A DNA stretch of 64,000 bases from Pseudosulfitobacter koreensis (GCF_024733015.1 NZ_JANKJG010000002.1:310001-374000); one strand, 5' to 3'; positions 1 to 9,171 are shown, numbered from the stretch's first letter. Numbers and translations are program-made. The notes: generated by a model from the sequence alone, not told the origin.

Positions 1-222
1 CGAGGTGTACTTGCTTAGCTCAGCAATAGGCTGCGGCTGATAAATATGCATTTCATTGGTTGTTGTTCCGACACCGATGGTTCGAATAAAATCCAAATAC
101 TGAACGGATATATTCGGATGGCGAACTTGTATATCTGCGACAGTCTCCGCATCAAGAGGTGTTAGTGATGCAAGTTCATCTAGGCTATCGCTCTCAACAA
201 TACGACCAATCTCATTCTTCAA
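1..222 (-). CDS. Partial SMI1/KNR4-like protein (C-terminus beyond window)
   Basis: A minus-strand frame is open from the window edge up to a stop at 307-309. I place the start at the TTG at 220-222 because a GAAAGG Shine-Dalgarno sequence sits 7 bases upstream; no ATG is available upstream in this frame. About 74 residues are visible. They run through a short acidic helix (VESDSLDELASL) into HPNISVQYLDFIRTIGVG and then EMHIYQP. This resembles the SMI1/KNR4 fold pattern of a hydrophobic 'yldFl..yGxG' helix followed by a strand with IY.P. Many bacterial members of that family are immunity proteins against polymorphic toxins; any such role here is inference. The region is AT-richer (roughly 43% GC by eye) than everything to its right, which suggests accessory DNA. 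The call rests on pattern only. Confidence 0.42.
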   Translation of the reverse strand, partial: MKNEIGRIVESDSLDELASLTPLDAETVADIQVRHPNISVQYLDFIRTIGVGTTTNEMHIYQPQPIAELSKYTS

Positions 223-405
223 AACAACACCTTTCAATACGACAAGTTCATTATGGGTAGAGAGCGGTGCAAAAGTTCGTACAGTACAATATTTGAGGAT
301 GTATATTCACTAACTGTGACTCAATCCGTACGCTGGCGCAATCGCAGCGAAAGCTAGCTTTGTCCCGCTCAGCCCACGTCCTGACCCCGGCACCAACCGC
401 CTACC

Positions 406-849
406 TCACCCCGCCTTGACCAGCGCCTCGAGCACGCCCCGTGTCTCGTCCGCGATCACCACCGGCCTGCGGGTCACGCGGTCGACGTTCACGTGCACGA
501 AGCGGCCTTCGGCGGCGGCGGTGTCTTCGTCGTTGCGGAACAGGCCGATCTCGTAGTGCACCGACGACCCGCCCAGGCGCGCCACGCGGATGCCTGCGTG
601 GACCACGTCGGGAAAGGCCAGCTCGCCGAAGTAGACGCATCCAGTCTCGACCACCAGAAACACCCTCTCGCTGGATTTCAGGTCCAGAATGCCCTTTTCG
701 ATCAGGTGTCCGTTCACGGCCGTGTCGAACAGCTGGTAATGCACCGCGTTGTTCATGTGGCCGTACATGTCGTTGTCCAGCCAGCGCGTCGTGATGATCG
801 AAAACGCGGTGTATTCGGCCCGCGTGCCGGGTTTCGGTCGGCTCACCAT
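406..849 (-). CDS. Hotdog-fold acyl-CoA thioesterase (4HBT family)
   Basis: A 147-residue cytoplasmic protein of the usual length for 4-hydroxybenzoyl-CoA/YbgC-type thioesterases, which hydrolyse acyl-CoA to free acid and CoA. The N-terminal motif RWLDNDMYGHMNN (residues about 22-34) matches the family signature, with Asp27 as the likely catalytic acid followed by GH and the Asn pair on the long hotdog helix. The ATG lies inside the end of the upstream alcohol dehydrogenase gene (7-base overlap), so it is translationally coupled. It is the last gene of a crotonase-alcohol dehydrogenase-thioesterase operon, fitting release of a CoA-bound intermediate in a small acyl-CoA pathway. The exact acyl substrate cannot be read from sequence. 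Confidence 0.85.
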   Translation of the reverse strand: MVSRPKPGTRAEYTAFSIITTRWLDNDMYGHMNNAVHYQLFDTAVNGHLIEKGILDLKSSERVFLVVETGCVYFGELAFPDVVHAGIRVARLGGSSVHYEIGLFRNDEDTAAAEGRFVHVNVDRVTRRPVVIADETRGVLEALVKAG

Positions 850-1994
850 GCGGCCTCGTAGATCTGCAGTGCGTCGGCTTCGGCGACCGCGCGCGGGTTG
901 TTGACCAAAAGGCGGGTCTGGTTCATCGCGTCGCGCGCCAGCTTAGGCAGATCGTCCTGCCCGATGCCAACCTCGCGCAGGCCCTTTTGCAGGCCGCAGC
1001 GGGTGGCAAGATCCTGCAGCGCGTCGGCAAAGGCGGATGCTGCCTCCTGCCCCTGCAACCCGGCCAGATCGGGAAATGCGATGCCCGCAAGCTCGGCATA
1101 GGGCGTCGGTGCCTTGACCGCGTTGAAACGCAGCACATGCGGCAGCACCAGCGCGTTCGACAACCCGTGCGGCACCTTGAAATGACCGCCGATGGGATAG
1201 GCCAGCGCATGCACCGCCGCCACCGGGCTGTTGGCGAACGCCTGCCCCGCCAGTAACGAGCCCAGCAGCATGTCGCCGCGCGCGGCCATGTCGTGTGGTT
1301 CCTTCACCGCGCGTTCCAGTGCGCCGCCCATCAAACGCAGCGCCTCGACCGCCAGCGCGCGGCTGACGGGGTTGTTGTTCGGGGATGCACTGGCATAGCT
1401 TTCGATGGCATGCACCATCGCGTCGATGCCGGTGGCCGCCGTCACGTGCGCAGGCAGATCGCGGGTCAGTTCGGGGTCCAGCAGCGCCACATCGGGGATG
1501 ATCAGCGGGCTGACGACGCCCATCTTTTCCAACGCGCCGGTGGTCACGATGCTGATCGGAGTGACCTCGGACCCGGTGCCCGATGTCGTCGGCACCGCGA
1601 TCAGCGGCAGGCGCGGTCCTTTGGCCATGCCCACGCCATAGCAATCGGCCAGCGTCTCGCCCGAGCAGGCCAGAAGGGCCGCCAGCTTCGCCACGTCGAT
1701 GGACGACCCACCACCCAGACCGATCACGCCGTCCTTGCCCTTGGCGGCGGCGACGGCGTCGAGGATCACCGCCTCGGGCGGGTCGGCCTTGACGTCAGCA
1801 AACACGGTCACGGTCACGCCTGCCGCCTCAAGCGAGGCCAGCGCGCGGTCGATGATGCCCGTGGCCATCATGCCGGGATCGGTGACCAGCAGCACACTGT
1901 CGCCACAGGTGGCGCGGGCCATGTCGCCCAGATTGTCGAGCAGGCCGTCGCCCATGCGGATGCTGGGGGTGGTGTTGAAGGTAAAGGGTGTCAT
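843..1994 (-). CDS. Iron-containing alcohol dehydrogenase
   Basis: A 383-residue group III (Fe-dependent) alcohol dehydrogenase, oxidising an alcohol to an aldehyde or the reverse with NAD(P). The N-terminal half has the dinucleotide-binding GLGGGSSIDVAK and the TTSGTGSEVTP loop. The metal site is visible as GIDAMVHAIE (Asp and His ligands) followed by VHALAYPIGGHFKVPHG with the remaining His residues. An AGGA ribosome site lies 8 bases before the ATG, which begins 4 bases after the crotonase stop. Position in the operon between a crotonase and a thioesterase suggests that it handles an aldehyde or alcohol derived from a CoA thioester. Family members act on butanol, lactaldehyde, 4-hydroxybutyrate and maleylacetate, so substrate is open. 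Confidence 0.9.
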   Translation of the reverse strand: MTPFTFNTTPSIRMGDGLLDNLGDMARATCGDSVLLVTDPGMMATGIIDRALASLEAAGVTVTVFADVKADPPEAVILDAVAAAKGKDGVIGLGGGSSIDVAKLAALLACSGETLADCYGVGMAKGPRLPLIAVPTTSGTGSEVTPISIVTTGALEKMGVVSPLIIPDVALLDPELTRDLPAHVTAATGIDAMVHAIESYASASPNNNPVSRALAVEALRLMGGALERAVKEPHDMAARGDMLLGSLLAGQAFANSPVAAVHALAYPIGGHFKVPHGLSNALVLPHVLRFNAVKAPTPYAELAGIAFPDLAGLQGQEAASAFADALQDLATRCGLQKGLREVGIGQDDLPKLARDAMNQTRLLVNNPRAVAEADALQIYEAAW

Positions 1995-1998
1995 CGGA

Positions 1999-2838
1999 TT
2001 ATCCTGCGTCTTTCAGCAGGTCGTCGAACAGGGCCTGCTGCTGTTTCATCTTTGCGCCCATCGCGCGGGTCAGATCGTCAGGGCGCAGCATGCCTGCGTT
2101 CCATGTGGCGATCTGGTCCAGCCCGTCGGCAACCGAATGGTCGCGCACAAAGGTCACCGACTGCTTGATGCCTGCAATGGCCAGCGGCGAGCGTGCGGCG
2201 ATGGTCTGCGCCATGTCGAGGGCTGCGGCAATCACCGCATCGCGGTCGGCGTGGATGGCATTGACGATGCCCCAGCCCTTCGCTTCGTCCGCCGAGAACC
2301 GCCGCCCGGTATAGGCCAACTCGCGCACCACGCCGGGGGCCATCAGCTTGGGCATGCGCTGCAGGGTGCCCACGTCGGCGGCCATGCCGATGTTGATCTC
2401 CTCGATGCCAAACGATGTATCGGCGGTGCACAGCCGGATGTCGCAGGCGGTGATCAGGTCGATCCCACCGCCCAGACAGGCGCCGTGGATCGCGGCGATC
2501 ACCGGCACGCGCATCTCTTCCAATGCGCTCAGCGATGCCTGCAGGCTCAGGACCAGCTTGCGCATCGCATAGGCGGCGCGCCCCGGCTCCTTCCCGGTCA
2601 GTTCCATGATTCCCTGAAACGCGGCCAGGTCCATGCCGGCGGTGAAATGCTTGCCCCGCCCCGACAGCACGACGCAGCGCACGCCCGGATCACTGTCGAG
2701 GTCTGCGGCGATGCGCGGCAGATCCTCCCAGAAGGCGGGCGTCATGCTGTTGGCCTTGGCGGCGTTGTCCATCTCGATATGGGCCACGCCATCCATCACC
2801 GAGACGGCGAAAAATGTCGAATTCAGGGATTTGGTCAT
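1999..2838 (-). CDS. Enoyl-CoA hydratase/isomerase, dienoyl-CoA isomerase-like
   Basis: A 279-residue crotonase-family protein. I chose the ATG at 2838 because a GGAGGAG ribosome site lies just upstream; an upstream extension is open but has no start signal. The oxyanion loop GACLGGGIDL (about 119-128) is intact. Three acidic residues, Asp127, Glu147 and Asp155, have the same spacing as the catalytic Asp/Glu/Asp of delta(3,5),delta(2,4)-dienoyl-CoA isomerase (ECH1). The surrounding ITACDIR and GMAADVGTLQR segments are also ECH1-like. The family shifts conjugated double bonds of dienoyl-CoA during beta-oxidation of unsaturated chains. It is the first gene of the operon with the alcohol dehydrogenase and thioesterase, and is divergent from the LacI gene. 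Confidence 0.85.
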   Translation of the reverse strand: MTKSLNSTFFAVSVMDGVAHIEMDNAAKANSMTPAFWEDLPRIAADLDSDPGVRCVVLSGRGKHFTAGMDLAAFQGIMELTGKEPGRAAYAMRKLVLSLQASLSALEEMRVPVIAAIHGACLGGGIDLITACDIRLCTADTSFGIEEINIGMAADVGTLQRMPKLMAPGVVRELAYTGRRFSADEAKGWGIVNAIHADRDAVIAAALDMAQTIAARSPLAIAGIKQSVTFVRDHSVADGLDQIATWNAGMLRPDDLTRAMGAKMKQQQALFDDLLKDAG

Positions 2839-3005
2839 GCAAAGGCTCCTCCTGCCAGCGGGCGCATGGTGCCTTGATCGGGGCGGCAGTGTCCAGACGG
2901 GCAAACACCCTCAGGTGGTGCGTGACGCTGCGGTATTATCGTCATCGCAGGCACAAAGCGCTGGCCCGTGACCCTGCGCACCCTTGCTCTGCGCCCCTGC
3001 ATCCG

Positions 3006-3021
3006 TTTACTTTCGTGTAAA
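3006..3021. promoter_or_regulatory. Candidate LacI-family operator upstream of the regulator gene
   Basis: TTTAC-N6-GTAAA, 58 bases before the LacI-type start codon and within the divergent intergenic region. The half sites equal those of the perfect palindrome at 4132-4145, but the spacer is 6 instead of 4. This would fit autoregulation. Inference only. Confidence 0.45.
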
Positions 3022-3078
3022 GAACAAACCTTTGCGCGCGACAAATTTGAACCGCGCCACCGTGGGAGACACCGGAAC

Positions 3079-4107
3079 ATGGACGACAGCAAGATCCGCA
3101 ACATGGAACAGTTTGCCAGCGTCAGCGGCATCTCGCGGCCCACTGTCTCCAAGTATTTCAACGACCCCGGCAGCGTGCGCCCCAAGACCCGCGCGCGGAT
3201 CGAAGAGGCGCTGGAGCGTTACGATTACCGCCCCAACATGTTCGCGGTGAACCAGAACCGCCGCCTGACCAAGAACGTGGGGATCGTGGTGCCCTATCTG
3301 GCCGATCCGTTCTTTGCCGAGATTGCGCGCAACATCGAACAGAGGTGCATGCAGGCGGGCTTTTGGCCGACGCTGTTCAGCGCCCATGGCGACAGCACGC
3401 TGGAGGTCGAGATCCTCGACAGCCTGCGCTCGCTCAAGCCTGCGGGGGTTCTGCTGGCCCCGCTGGGCCGTGCCTCGGACCGGGCCGCGATCGAAAAGTT
3501 CTGCGACGATGTGCCGACGATCCTGTTCGACAGCAACATCGAGGGCGTGGGCGACGCATTCATCGGGTCGGACAACACGCAGATCGTGCGGCTAAGCGTG
3601 GATTACCTGTGCCGCACCGGCGATGCGCCGTGCTTTTTCGAAATGCCGCCCGTGAACCCGAACGCCAACAAGCGGCGCAACGGCTATATTCAGGCGATGG
3701 AGGCCAACGGGCTTGAGCCGCAGGTGATCCGCGTCGAGGGCACGGGATGGGGCTTTGAGGAAGTGGGCTATCACGGCGGTCTTGATATCCTGAGCAAGGG
3801 ACTTTTGACCTCGGATACCGTGCTGTGCAGCAACGACCGTCTTGCCATGGGGTTTCTAGCGGCCTGCTACGAACGTGGCCTGCGGGTGGGTCACGCAAAG
3901 GGCTGCGACCTGCGCGTGGCAGGCCACGACGATCATCCGTTCTCGCGATTCGGCAGCCCGACGCTGACGACCATCGCGCAAGATTACGAAAAAATATCGG
4001 AATCCAGTGTCGAGGCCTTGTTCGCGCTGATCGAGGGCGGACGTTCGGACGGGCCAAGGATAGACAGGCTTTTCAAGGGCAAACTCGTCATGCGTGCCTC
4101 TGCCTGA
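3079..4107 (+). CDS. LacI-family transcriptional regulator
   Basis: A 342-residue regulator of typical LacI/GalR length. The helix-turn-helix is at residues about 8-30 (FASVSGISRPTVSKYFNDP), followed by the hinge helix and a periplasmic-binding-protein-like sensor domain starting near NVGIVVPYLADPFFAEI. The chosen ATG has GGGAG about 10 bases upstream; the frame is open for 37 codons before it without a better start. It lies directly in front of the polyol transporter operon, with palindromic TTTAC/GTAAA sites on both sides of the gene. It is therefore the likely polyol-responsive repressor of smoE onwards and possibly of itself. The inducer (sorbitol, mannitol or related) is inferred from the downstream enzymes. 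Confidence 0.92.
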   Translation: MDDSKIRNMEQFASVSGISRPTVSKYFNDPGSVRPKTRARIEEALERYDYRPNMFAVNQNRRLTKNVGIVVPYLADPFFAEIARNIEQRCMQAGFWPTLFSAHGDSTLEVEILDSLRSLKPAGVLLAPLGRASDRAAIEKFCDDVPTILFDSNIEGVGDAFIGSDNTQIVRLSVDYLCRTGDAPCFFEMPPVNPNANKRRNGYIQAMEANGLEPQVIRVEGTGWGFEEVGYHGGLDILSKGLLTSDTVLCSNDRLAMGFLAACYERGLRVGHAKGCDLRVAGHDDHPFSRFGSPTLTTIAQDYEKISESSVEALFALIEGGRSDGPRIDRLFKGKLVMRASA

Positions 4108-4131
4108 GCTGGTTCCAACACTCCATTTTAG

Positions 4132-4158
4132 TTTACGCGCGTAAAGTTTTGATTGACA
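4132..4158 (+). promoter_or_regulatory. Operator palindrome and -35 element of the polyol operon
   Basis: TTTACGCGCGTAAA at 4132-4145 is a perfect 14-bp palindrome of LacI-operator form (central CG). It is followed after 7 bases by a consensus -35 hexamer TTGACA at 4153-4158. No good -10 is obvious. The operator immediately abuts the promoter, so binding would be expected to affect transcription of the transporter operon. Confidence 0.62.
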
Positions 4159-4218
4159 CCGCGTCCGGTTTTTTGCTTCACTCCGTTACGAACATCCAAA
4201 CACCAGGGAGGAAACCGG

Positions 4219-5538
4219 ATGAACTTCAAAACCGCATTTTGTGCGGCGAGCGCGATTGCGCTGGTCGCGGGCACAGGCGCTTATGCCGATGGCCACGCCA
4301 CGACACTGACAATCGCGACAGTGAACAATGGCGACATGGTCCGCATGCAGGGCCTGACCGAAGATTTCACCGCAGCAAACCCTGACATCACCCTCGAGTG
4401 GGTCACTCTGGAAGAAAACGTGCTGCGTCAGCGCGTGACCCAGGACATCGCCGCAAACGGCGGTCAGTTCGACGTGATGACCATCGGCACCTACGAAGTT
4501 CCGATCTGGGCCGCACAAAACTGGCTGGTGTCGCTGAACGACCTGCCCGCAGAATGGGACGCCGATGATATCCTGCCCGCGATGCGCGGCGGTCTGACTG
4601 TCGATGGCGAGCTTTATGCAGCACCGTTCTACGGCGAAAGCTCGATGGTGATGTACCGCAAGGACCTGATGGAAGCCGCAGGCCTGGAAATGCCCGACGC
4701 CCCCACCTGGGACGAAATCAAGGCCGCAGCCGCCGCGATGACGGACAAGGACGCGGAAGTCTACGGCATCTGCCTGCGCGGCAAGGCCGGCTGGGGCGAG
4801 AACATGGCGTTCCTGAGTGCCATGGCCAACTCTTATGGCGCGCGCTGGTTCGACGAAGAGTGGACACCGCAGTTCGACACGGACGCATGGAAGGCCACGC
4901 TGACCGACTATCTGGACCTGATGAACAACTACGGCCCTCCGGGCGCGTCCACCAACGGCTTCAACGAAAACCTGTCGTTGTTCCAGCAGGGCAAATGCGG
5001 CATGTGGATCGACGCCACGGTTGCGGCGTCCTTCGTGACCAACCCGCAGGATTCCACCGTGGCCGATCAGGTCGGCTTTGCACTGGCACCCGACAAGGGC
5101 CTGGGCAAGCGCGGCAACTGGCTCTGGGCATGGTCGCTGGCGATCCCCGCCGGTTCGGATTCCGTAGATGCGGCCAAGAAGTTCGTCGCCTGGGCCACCA
5201 GCAAGGAATACACCGCTCTGGTCGCCGAGAACGAAGGCTGGGCAAACGTCCCTCCCGGCACGCGTATCTCGCTCTATGAGAACGAGAACTATACATCGGC
5301 GGCACCCTTTGCCGACATGACGCTGAACTCGATCAACTCGGCCGATCCGACCAACCCCACCGTGGACCCCGTGCCCTATACCGGTGTGCAGTTCGTCGCC
5401 ATCCCCGAGTTTGCAGGCATCGCCACACAGGTGGGTCAGGAATTCTCGGCTGCCCTGGCAGGCCAGCAGACCGCAGAAGAAGCGCTTGCCAAGGCGCAGG
5501 CTCTGACCACCGACGAGATGGAAGCCGCAGGCTACTAA
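4219..5538 (+). CDS. smoE: Polyol ABC transporter, periplasmic binding protein (SmoE-like)
   Basis: A 439-residue extracytoplasmic sugar-binding protein of family 1. It has a cleavable signal peptide (MNFKTAFCAASAIALVAGTG, then AYADG), and the mature part starts with TLTIATVNNGDMVRMQ. The ATG is preceded by GGGAGGAAA. The family captures sugars or polyols in the periplasm and delivers them to the membrane permeases. Assignment to the sorbitol/mannitol SmoE group comes from gene order: binding protein, two permeases, ATPase, then sorbitol dehydrogenase and mannitol dehydrogenase, as in the Rhodobacter sphaeroides polyol operon. It is the first gene after the LacI operator, so it should be the most strongly expressed. 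Confidence 0.9.
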   Translation: MNFKTAFCAASAIALVAGTGAYADGHATTLTIATVNNGDMVRMQGLTEDFTAANPDITLEWVTLEENVLRQRVTQDIAANGGQFDVMTIGTYEVPIWAAQNWLVSLNDLPAEWDADDILPAMRGGLTVDGELYAAPFYGESSMVMYRKDLMEAAGLEMPDAPTWDEIKAAAAAMTDKDAEVYGICLRGKAGWGENMAFLSAMANSYGARWFDEEWTPQFDTDAWKATLTDYLDLMNNYGPPGASTNGFNENLSLFQQGKCGMWIDATVAASFVTNPQDSTVADQVGFALAPDKGLGKRGNWLWAWSLAIPAGSDSVDAAKKFVAWATSKEYTALVAENEGWANVPPGTRISLYENENYTSAAPFADMTLNSINSADPTNPTVDPVPYTGVQFVAIPEFAGIATQVGQEFSAALAGQQTAEEALAKAQALTTDEMEAAGY

Positions 5539-5561
5539 GCGCTCCTCCCCAAGGTCTCGGG

Positions 5562-5581
5562 GGGCGGTCATCTGACCGCCC
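5562..5581 (+). other. Intercistronic stem-loop between smoE and smoF
   Basis: GGGCGGTC / GACCGCCC form an 8-bp stem with a 4-base loop, 23 bases after the smoE stop and 98 bases before smoF. There is no T-run, so it is more likely an mRNA-stabilising or attenuating hairpin, as often follows binding-protein genes, than a full terminator. Confidence 0.55.
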
Positions 5582-5679
5582 TTCGGGGCCGAGGCTTGAC
5601 CGAACCAACGGTCGCCCCCCAAAAACAACATGACCGCAACGCCGGACCTTCGGGCTTCCTACCGGCGAGGAGAGATTCA

Positions 5680-6546
5680 ATGGCCACCAAAGCTTCCCGA
5701 TCCGCCGCACGCCTGATGATGGCCCCCGCAGTCATCCTGCTCTTGGGCTGGATGCTGGTGCCACTGTGCATGACCCTGTACTTTTCGTTCAAGAAATACC
5801 TGCCCCTGCGCGGCGGTGATCTGGGCTGGGTCGGCTTTGAAAACTACGTGCGTTTCTTCAGCTCGTCCGCCTTCTGGCCATCGGTCCAGGCGACGCTGGT
5901 GATCGTGGGCGGCGTTCTTGTCATCACCATCGTCTTCGGCATCCTGCTGGCGATCCTGCTGGATCAGCCGATGTGGGGCCAGGGCATCGTGCGCATTCTG
6001 GTCATCGCGCCCTTCTTCGTGATGCCGACCGTATCTGCGCTGGTGTGGAAGAACATGTTCATGGACCCCGTGAACGGGCTGTTTGCCCACCTTTGGAAAT
6101 TCTTCGACGCCACGCCGATCGAATGGCTGAGCCAGGCCTCGATGACCTCGCTGGTCATCATCGTGTCGTGGCAGTGGCTGCCCTTTGCCACGCTGATCCT
6201 GCTGACCGCGATCCAGTCGCTGGACAGCGAACAGCTTGAGGCCGCCGAGATGGACGGCGCTCCACCCCTGTCGCGCTTTGGCTACATCACCCTGCCCCAC
6301 CTCAGCCGTGCGATCACGGTGGTGGTGCTGATCCAGACCATTTTCCTGCTGTCGATCTTTGCAGAGATCTTCGTGACCACCCAAGGGTCGTTCGGCACCA
6401 AGACCCTGACCTATCTGATCTACCAGCGCGTGCTGGAAAGCCAGAACGTCGGACTGGGCTCGGCGGGTGGCATATTCGCCGTCATCCTCGCCAATATCAT
6501 CGCCATCTTCCTGATGCGCATCGTCGGCAAAAATCTGGACGCTTGA
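5680..6546 (+). CDS. smoF: Polyol ABC transporter permease (SmoF-like)
   Basis: A 288-residue inner-membrane permease of the MalF/UgpA type with about six hydrophobic segments, starting with MMAPAVILLLGWMLVPL. The EAA loop that contacts the ATPase is seen as EAAEMDGAPPLSRFGYITLP about 60 residues before the end. The ATG at 5680 follows GAGGAGA; an upstream in-frame extension of 28 codons crosses the stem-loop region and lacks membrane character, so I excluded it. It pairs with the next gene to form the channel for sorbitol/mannitol. Confidence 0.9.
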   Translation: MATKASRSAARLMMAPAVILLLGWMLVPLCMTLYFSFKKYLPLRGGDLGWVGFENYVRFFSSSAFWPSVQATLVIVGGVLVITIVFGILLAILLDQPMWGQGIVRILVIAPFFVMPTVSALVWKNMFMDPVNGLFAHLWKFFDATPIEWLSQASMTSLVIIVSWQWLPFATLILLTAIQSLDSEQLEAAEMDGAPPLSRFGYITLPHLSRAITVVVLIQTIFLLSIFAEIFVTTQGSFGTKTLTYLIYQRVLESQNVGLGSAGGIFAVILANIIAIFLMRIVGKNLDA

Positions 6547-6554
6547 GGTAGATC

Positions 6555-7385
6555 ATGGCACGCACAGTTACCAACCAACGCAAATTCATCAACACCGTTG
6601 CCGCATGGGCAGTGGGTCTGCTGATCTTCTTTCCAATCCTTTGGACCATCCTGACCAGCTTCAAGACCGAAGCGACCGCCATCGCCGATCCGCCGGTGTT
6701 CCTGTTCTTCGACTGGACGCTGGAGAACTACCGCGTGGTGCAGGAACGCTCGGATTACATGAGGTTCCTGTGGAATTCGGTCATCATCGCGGGCGGCTCG
6801 ACGTTCCTGGGCATCCTGATCGCGGTCCCTGCCGCCTGGTCGATGGCCTTCGTGCCGTCGGCGCGGACCAAGGACATCCTGTTGTGGATGCTCTCGACCA
6901 AGATGCTGCCGGCGGTGGGTGTTCTGTATCCGATCTATCTGATCTTCATCAAGATGGGCCTGCTCGACAGCCGCGTCGGCCTGACGGTCGTGCTGATGCT
7001 GATCAACCTGCCGATCATCATCTGGATGCTTTACACCTATTTCCGCGAAATCCCCGGTGAAATCCTGGAAGCGGCGCGGATGGACGGCGCCACCCTGCGC
7101 GAAGAGATCATCTATGTGCTGACGCCCATGGCGATCCCCGGCATCGCGTCCACCGTGTTGCTGAACATCATCCTGGCCTGGAACGAAGCGTTCTGGACGC
7201 TGAACCTGACCGCCGCCAAGGCGGCCCCGCTGACCGCCTTCATCGCCAGTTATTCCAGCCCCGAGGGGCTGTTCTACGCCAAACTCTCTGCGGCATCGAC
7301 CATGGCCATCGCACCGATCCTGATCTTGGGCTGGTTCAGCCAGAAACAGCTGGTGCGCGGTCTGACCTTCGGCGCCGTGAAATAA
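6555..7385 (+). CDS. smoG: Polyol ABC transporter permease (SmoG-like)
   Basis: A 276-residue permease of the MalG type. It has a short cytoplasmic N-terminus, a first membrane helix at about residues 14-34 ([17 protein letters not shown]), and the EAA motif [17 protein letters not shown] near residue 170. It starts 8 bases after smoF with GAGGT as ribosome site. It forms the heterodimeric membrane part of the transporter with the preceding gene. The substrate assignment follows from the operon. Confidence 0.9.
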   Translation: MARTVTNQRKFINTVAAWAVGLLIFFPILWTILTSFKTEATAIADPPVFLFFDWTLENYRVVQERSDYMRFLWNSVIIAGGSTFLGILIAVPAAWSMAFVPSARTKDILLWMLSTKMLPAVGVLYPIYLIFIKMGLLDSRVGLTVVLMLINLPIIIWMLYTYFREIPGEILEAARMDGATLREEIIYVLTPMAIPGIASTVLLNIILAWNEAFWTLNLTAAKAAPLTAFIASYSSPEGLFYAKLSAASTMAIAPILILGWFSQKQLVRGLTFGAVK

Positions 7386-7396
7386 GGAAAAAGAAA

Positions 7397-8401
7397 ATGG
7401 GACAGATCACACTTCAACAGGTCACCAAGAAATTCGGTGACGTGCAGGTCATTCCGCCGCTGGACCTGACAATCGAGGACGGTGAATTCACCGTCTTCGT
7501 CGGCCCCTCTGGCTGCGGCAAGTCAACGCTTCTGCGCCTGATCGCAGGGCTTGAGGACATCACGTCGGGCACCATCCTGATCGACGGTGCGGACGCAACC
7601 GCAATCTCGCCTGCCAAACGCGGCCTGGCGATGGTGTTCCAGTCCTATGCGCTTTACCCGCATATGTCGGTGCGCAAGAACATCGCGTTTCCGATGCGGA
7701 TGGCAGGCATCGACAAGGCCGAACAGGACCGTCGTATCGAACAGGCGGCCACCGCGCTGAACCTGACCGACTATCTTGACCGCCGACCCGGCCAGCTGTC
7801 GGGCGGACAGCGCCAGCGTGTCGCCATCGGCCGTGCCATCGTGCGCGAACCTGCGGCGTTCCTCTTCGACGAACCCCTGTCGAACCTGGATGCGGCTCTG
7901 CGTGTCGGCATGCGGCTGGAAATCTCCGAGCTGCACAAGCGGCTTGAGACCACGATGATCTACGTCACCCACGACCAGGTCGAGGCGATGACCATGGCCG
8001 ACAAGATCGTGGTGCTGCGTGCAGGCCATATCGAACAGGTCGGCAGCCCGCTCGACCTGTACCGCACCCCGCGCAACGTCTTTGTCGCAGGTTTCATCGG
8101 CTCGCCCAAGATGAACCTGATCGAAGGCCCCGAAGCCGCCAAGCACGATGCCCACACCATCGGCATCCGCCCCGAACACATCGACGTGGTCGAAAGCGGC
8201 GGCCTGTGGGAAGGCCGCGTCGGCGTGGCGGAGCACCTAGGCTCGGACACGTTCTTTCACGTCCACGACACCGGCCTTGCCGAGATGATGACCGTGCGCG
8301 TGGCAGGCGAAGTCAACCTGCGGCATGGCGACCGCATCCACCTGAACCCGCGTGCCGACCAGATCCACCGCTTCGACGACAAGGGCCTGCGCATCCAATG
8401 A
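7397..8401 (+). CDS. smoK: Polyol ABC transporter ATPase (SmoK-like)
   Basis: A 334-residue ATPase of the MalK/UgpC group. Walker A is GPSGCGKST (about 36-44), the signature is LSGGQRQRV (about 134-142), Walker B is [11 protein letters not shown], and the switch His is in VTHDQVEAM. The last 100 residues form the TOBE/MalK regulatory domain (GIRPEHIDV). It energises the two permeases. An AAGGAAAAAG site precedes the ATG. The stop codon overlaps the start of the sorbitol dehydrogenase gene in an ATGA, indicating translational coupling between uptake and first oxidation. Confidence 0.93.
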   Translation: MGQITLQQVTKKFGDVQVIPPLDLTIEDGEFTVFVGPSGCGKSTLLRLIAGLEDITSGTILIDGADATAISPAKRGLAMVFQSYALYPHMSVRKNIAFPMRMAGIDKAEQDRRIEQAATALNLTDYLDRRPGQLSGGQRQRVAIGRAIVREPAAFLFDEPLSNLDAALRVGMRLEISELHKRLETTMIYVTHDQVEAMTMADKIVVLRAGHIEQVGSPLDLYRTPRNVFVAGFIGSPKMNLIEGPEAAKHDAHTIGIRPEHIDVVESGGLWEGRVGVAEHLGSDTFFHVHDTGLAEMMTVRVAGEVNLRHGDRIHLNPRADQIHRFDDKGLRIQ

Positions 8402-9171
8402 CCCGACTACATGAGAAATGCGCCCTGATCACCGGGGCGGCGCGGGGCATTGGCCTTGCCTTTGCGCAGGCCTACGTGGCCGAAGGCGCACGGGTGGCCA
8501 TCGCGGACATCGACATCGACCGTGCCCGCAACGCCGCCGCCGCCATCGGCGAGGCTGCGATTGCCGTGCATATGGACGTGACCGACCAGGCCAGCATCGA
8601 CGCGGCCGTGGCCGAGACCGTCGAAAAGCTGGGCAAGATCGACATCCTGATCAACAACGCGGCGATCTTCAGCGCCGCCCCCATCACCGAGATCACCCGT
8701 GCCGATTACGCGCGCACTTTCGACATCAACGTGGCGGGCACCCTCTTTACCCTGCAGGCCGTGGCGAAACACATGATCGCGCGGGGCAAAGGTGGCCGGA
8801 TCATCAACATGGCAAGCCAGGCAGGCCGACGCGGCGAACCCCTTGTCGCGGTCTATTGCGCGACCAAGGCCGCGATCATCAGCCTGACGCAATCGGCGGC
8901 GCTGAACCTGATCGAGCACGGCATCAACGTGAACGCCATCGCACCCGGCGTGGTCGACGGCGAACATTGGGACGGGGTCGATGCCTTCTTTGCCAAGCAT
9001 GAAGGCAAGGCACCCGGCCAGAAAAAGCGCGAAGTCGGCGCCGCAGTGCCCCATGGGCGCATGGGCACCGCTGCCGATCTGACCGGCATGGCAGTGTTTC
9101 TGGCCAGTTCCGACGCAGACTATATCCTTGCACAAACCTATAACGTGGATGGTGGCCAATGGATGAGCTGA
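8398..9171 (+). CDS. smoS: Sorbitol (L-iditol/galactitol) dehydrogenase, SDR family
   Basis: A 257-residue short-chain dehydrogenase. The cofactor motif TGAARGIG (12-19), Asp60 and NNAA (86-89) are present, with the catalytic triad Ser140, Tyr153, Lys157. These are the same positions as in R. sphaeroides SmoS, and the C-terminal [15 protein letters not shown] and YNVDGG segments also match that enzyme. It should oxidise D-sorbitol to D-fructose (also galactitol or L-iditol) with NAD+. It overlaps the ATPase gene upstream (ATGA) and the mannitol dehydrogenase gene downstream (TGATG). It supplies ketose; no fructokinase gene lies in this window. Confidence 0.93.
   Translation: MTRLHEKCALITGAARGIGLAFAQAYVAEGARVAIADIDIDRARNAAAAIGEAAIAVHMDVTDQASIDAAVAETVEKLGKIDILINNAAIFSAAPITEITRADYARTFDINVAGTLFTLQAVAKHMIARGKGGRIINMASQAGRRGEPLVAVYCATKAAIISLTQSAALNLIEHGINVNAIAPGVVDGEHWDGVDAFFAKHEGKAPGQKKREVGAAVPHGRMGTAADLTGMAVFLASSDADYILAQTYNVDGGQWMS

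Noticed and set aside
4186-5631. A 481-codon antisense open frame over smoE
   Set aside because: It is the mirror of a strongly supported gene and arises from GC-rich codon bias; its translation is low-complexity His/Gly/Arg-rich with no family.
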